Below are positions 63,483-64,000 of a DNA stretch of 64,000 nt, one piece after another (the first letter of the stretch is position 1; the number at the start of each line of letters is the position of its first letter). The position numbers and the translations under genes are program-made. The DNA comes from Amphibacillus sp052055485 (GTDB taxonomy: Bacteria; Bacillota; Bacilli; Bacillales; Amphibacillaceae), in assembly GCF_052055485.1 (NCBI RefSeq), contig NZ_CP197171.1, positions 3,162,001 to 3,226,000 of the forward strand, in the 5' to 3' direction. The notes under the pieces are model-generated. The model was not told the DNA's origin. It worked only from the letters and a program-made list of their open reading frames with translations, and did not search any database.

Positions 63483-64000
63483 ATGATTAATATAAAAGAA
63501 ATTATCACCTCTAATCAATTATCTGTTGATAGCTATGAAGAGCTAAAATCAGGCTATTCCTCCGCAAAGAAATATAAACTTTATTCTGCTGAGAGAAAAC
63601 CATTATATCTTTTGAAAATCTACGATCTTAAGAAAAAGGATAGAATTAAACAGCAATTTAAGTTATTAAATAAACATTATGAAAATAACGTGTTATGCCC
63701 AAAAGCAATCATATTTAATTTTAATAAGACCGAACAGATATGTTATTTGATTTTATCTTATCTAGAAGGGACAAGTGGCGATATAGTTTTGCCAACATTA
63801 ACAGAAGATTCACAATATAAGATAGGATTACAAGCTGGAAAAGAGTTAAGGAAAATACATTTAATGACTCCAGAGACTTCATTTAATGGGTACAAAAAGC
63901 GATTAAATAAATATCAAAATAAAAGAGCGACCTGTAAAAGGTTAGGTCTTACTTTCTATCAACAGAAATTTGTAGAAAATTATATCAATGAGCATATACA
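63483..64000 (+). CDS. Phosphotransferase/kinase-like protein, N-terminal part
   Basis: The frame starts ATG at 63483 with AAAGGAGA upstream and runs off the right edge after 172 codons. The visible part looks like the N-lobe of an aminoglycoside phosphotransferase/choline kinase-type fold: KYKLYSAERKPLYLLKIYD (ATP-binding Lys), the strand CYLILSYLEGTSGD (hinge) and AGKELRKIHLMTP (helix with L-x-x-I/L-H). The catalytic HxD loop would lie past the window edge, so activity cannot be judged. Confidence 0.65.
   Translation, partial: MINIKEIITSNQLSVDSYEELKSGYSSAKKYKLYSAERKPLYLLKIYDLKKKDRIKQQFKLLNKHYENNVLCPKAIIFNFNKTEQICYLILSYLEGTSGDIVLPTLTEDSQYKIGLQAGKELRKIHLMTPETSFNGYKKRLNKYQNKRATCKRLGLTFYQQKFVENYINEHI

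Overview
The window reads as a chromosomal segment of a low-GC, endospore-forming Firmicute of the family Bacillaceae. Most genes follow the order of the Bacillus subtilis der-gpsA-spoIVA-hbs ... ypiA-ypiB ... dapB-mgsA-cca-birA-panBCD-dinG-aspB-asnS-dnaD-nth-ypoC / ponA-recU ... cotD-ypsA-gpsB-rnpB-ypsC segment, mostly on the minus strand. SpoIVA, a YphE/SpoVIF-type protein and CotD point to a spore-former.

Several genes expected in this order are missing: the cytochrome bc genes qcrABC (with ypiF) between ypiB and ypjA, menG between hepS and hepT, ndk, mtrA, the trp operon between aroH and hisC, and bshB1/bshA between mgsA and cca. Loss of bc complex and menaquinone methylase genes would fit a non-respiring relative such as Amphibacillus; that identification is inference.

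Layout. 1-1.9 kb: end of a YqfQ/VrrA-like gene, a DUF2584-like gene and a small membrane protein. 1.9-6.2 kb: sbcC-sbcD. 6.6-8.3 kb: yozE-dfrA-thyA. 8.4-11.6 kb: NlpC/P60 hydrolase, HD hydrolase, cold-shock gene with an attenuator-like leader, RNase H-like gene, small DUF gene. 11.7-17.4 kb: M32 carboxypeptidase, rRNA methyltransferase, RNase P RNA, gpsB, ypsA, cotD, yppE and an unrecognised gene. 17.6-20.9 kb (+): recU-ponA. 21.8-26.9 kb: ypoC-nth-dnaD-asnS-aspB-ypmB. 27.4-36.3 kb: dinG, panD-panC-panB-birA-cca-mgsA, dapB-mazG-like. 36.8-39.7 kb: small membrane protein, ypjA, ypiB, ypiA. 39.8-46.2 kb: an accessory island between ypiA and aroA. It holds a lipoprotein, an RNHCP protein, a decayed gene, a three-gene membrane/BNR-repeat cluster, a tnpB broken by one stop codon, a previously unlisted candidate type I toxin-antitoxin locus, and a methyltransferase. 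46.2-52.3 kb: aromatic amino acid operon aroC-aroB-aroH-hisC-tyrA-aroA. 52.8-56.5 kb: cheR, hepT, hepS, mtrB, hbs. 56.8-62.9 kb: spoIVA, yphE-like, gpsA, der, ybaN-like. 63.5 kb to the end: start of a phosphotransferase-like gene.

Intergenic DNA is unusually rich in repeats. Family A (one edge with AACTTCAATCAGTGGGA, other edge with GTTTTACGGACGGTTATC) occurs about six times, one copy standing where menG is expected and supplying the last codons of hepS. Family B is the GC-richer 'CGCTTTCC / GGAAAGCG' Bacillaceae repeat (two copies). Two further candidates are short elements with terminal inverted repeats. The most interesting signals are the type I toxin locus at 45 kb, the repeat family with its link to gene loss, and the cold-shock leader with two mutually exclusive folds.
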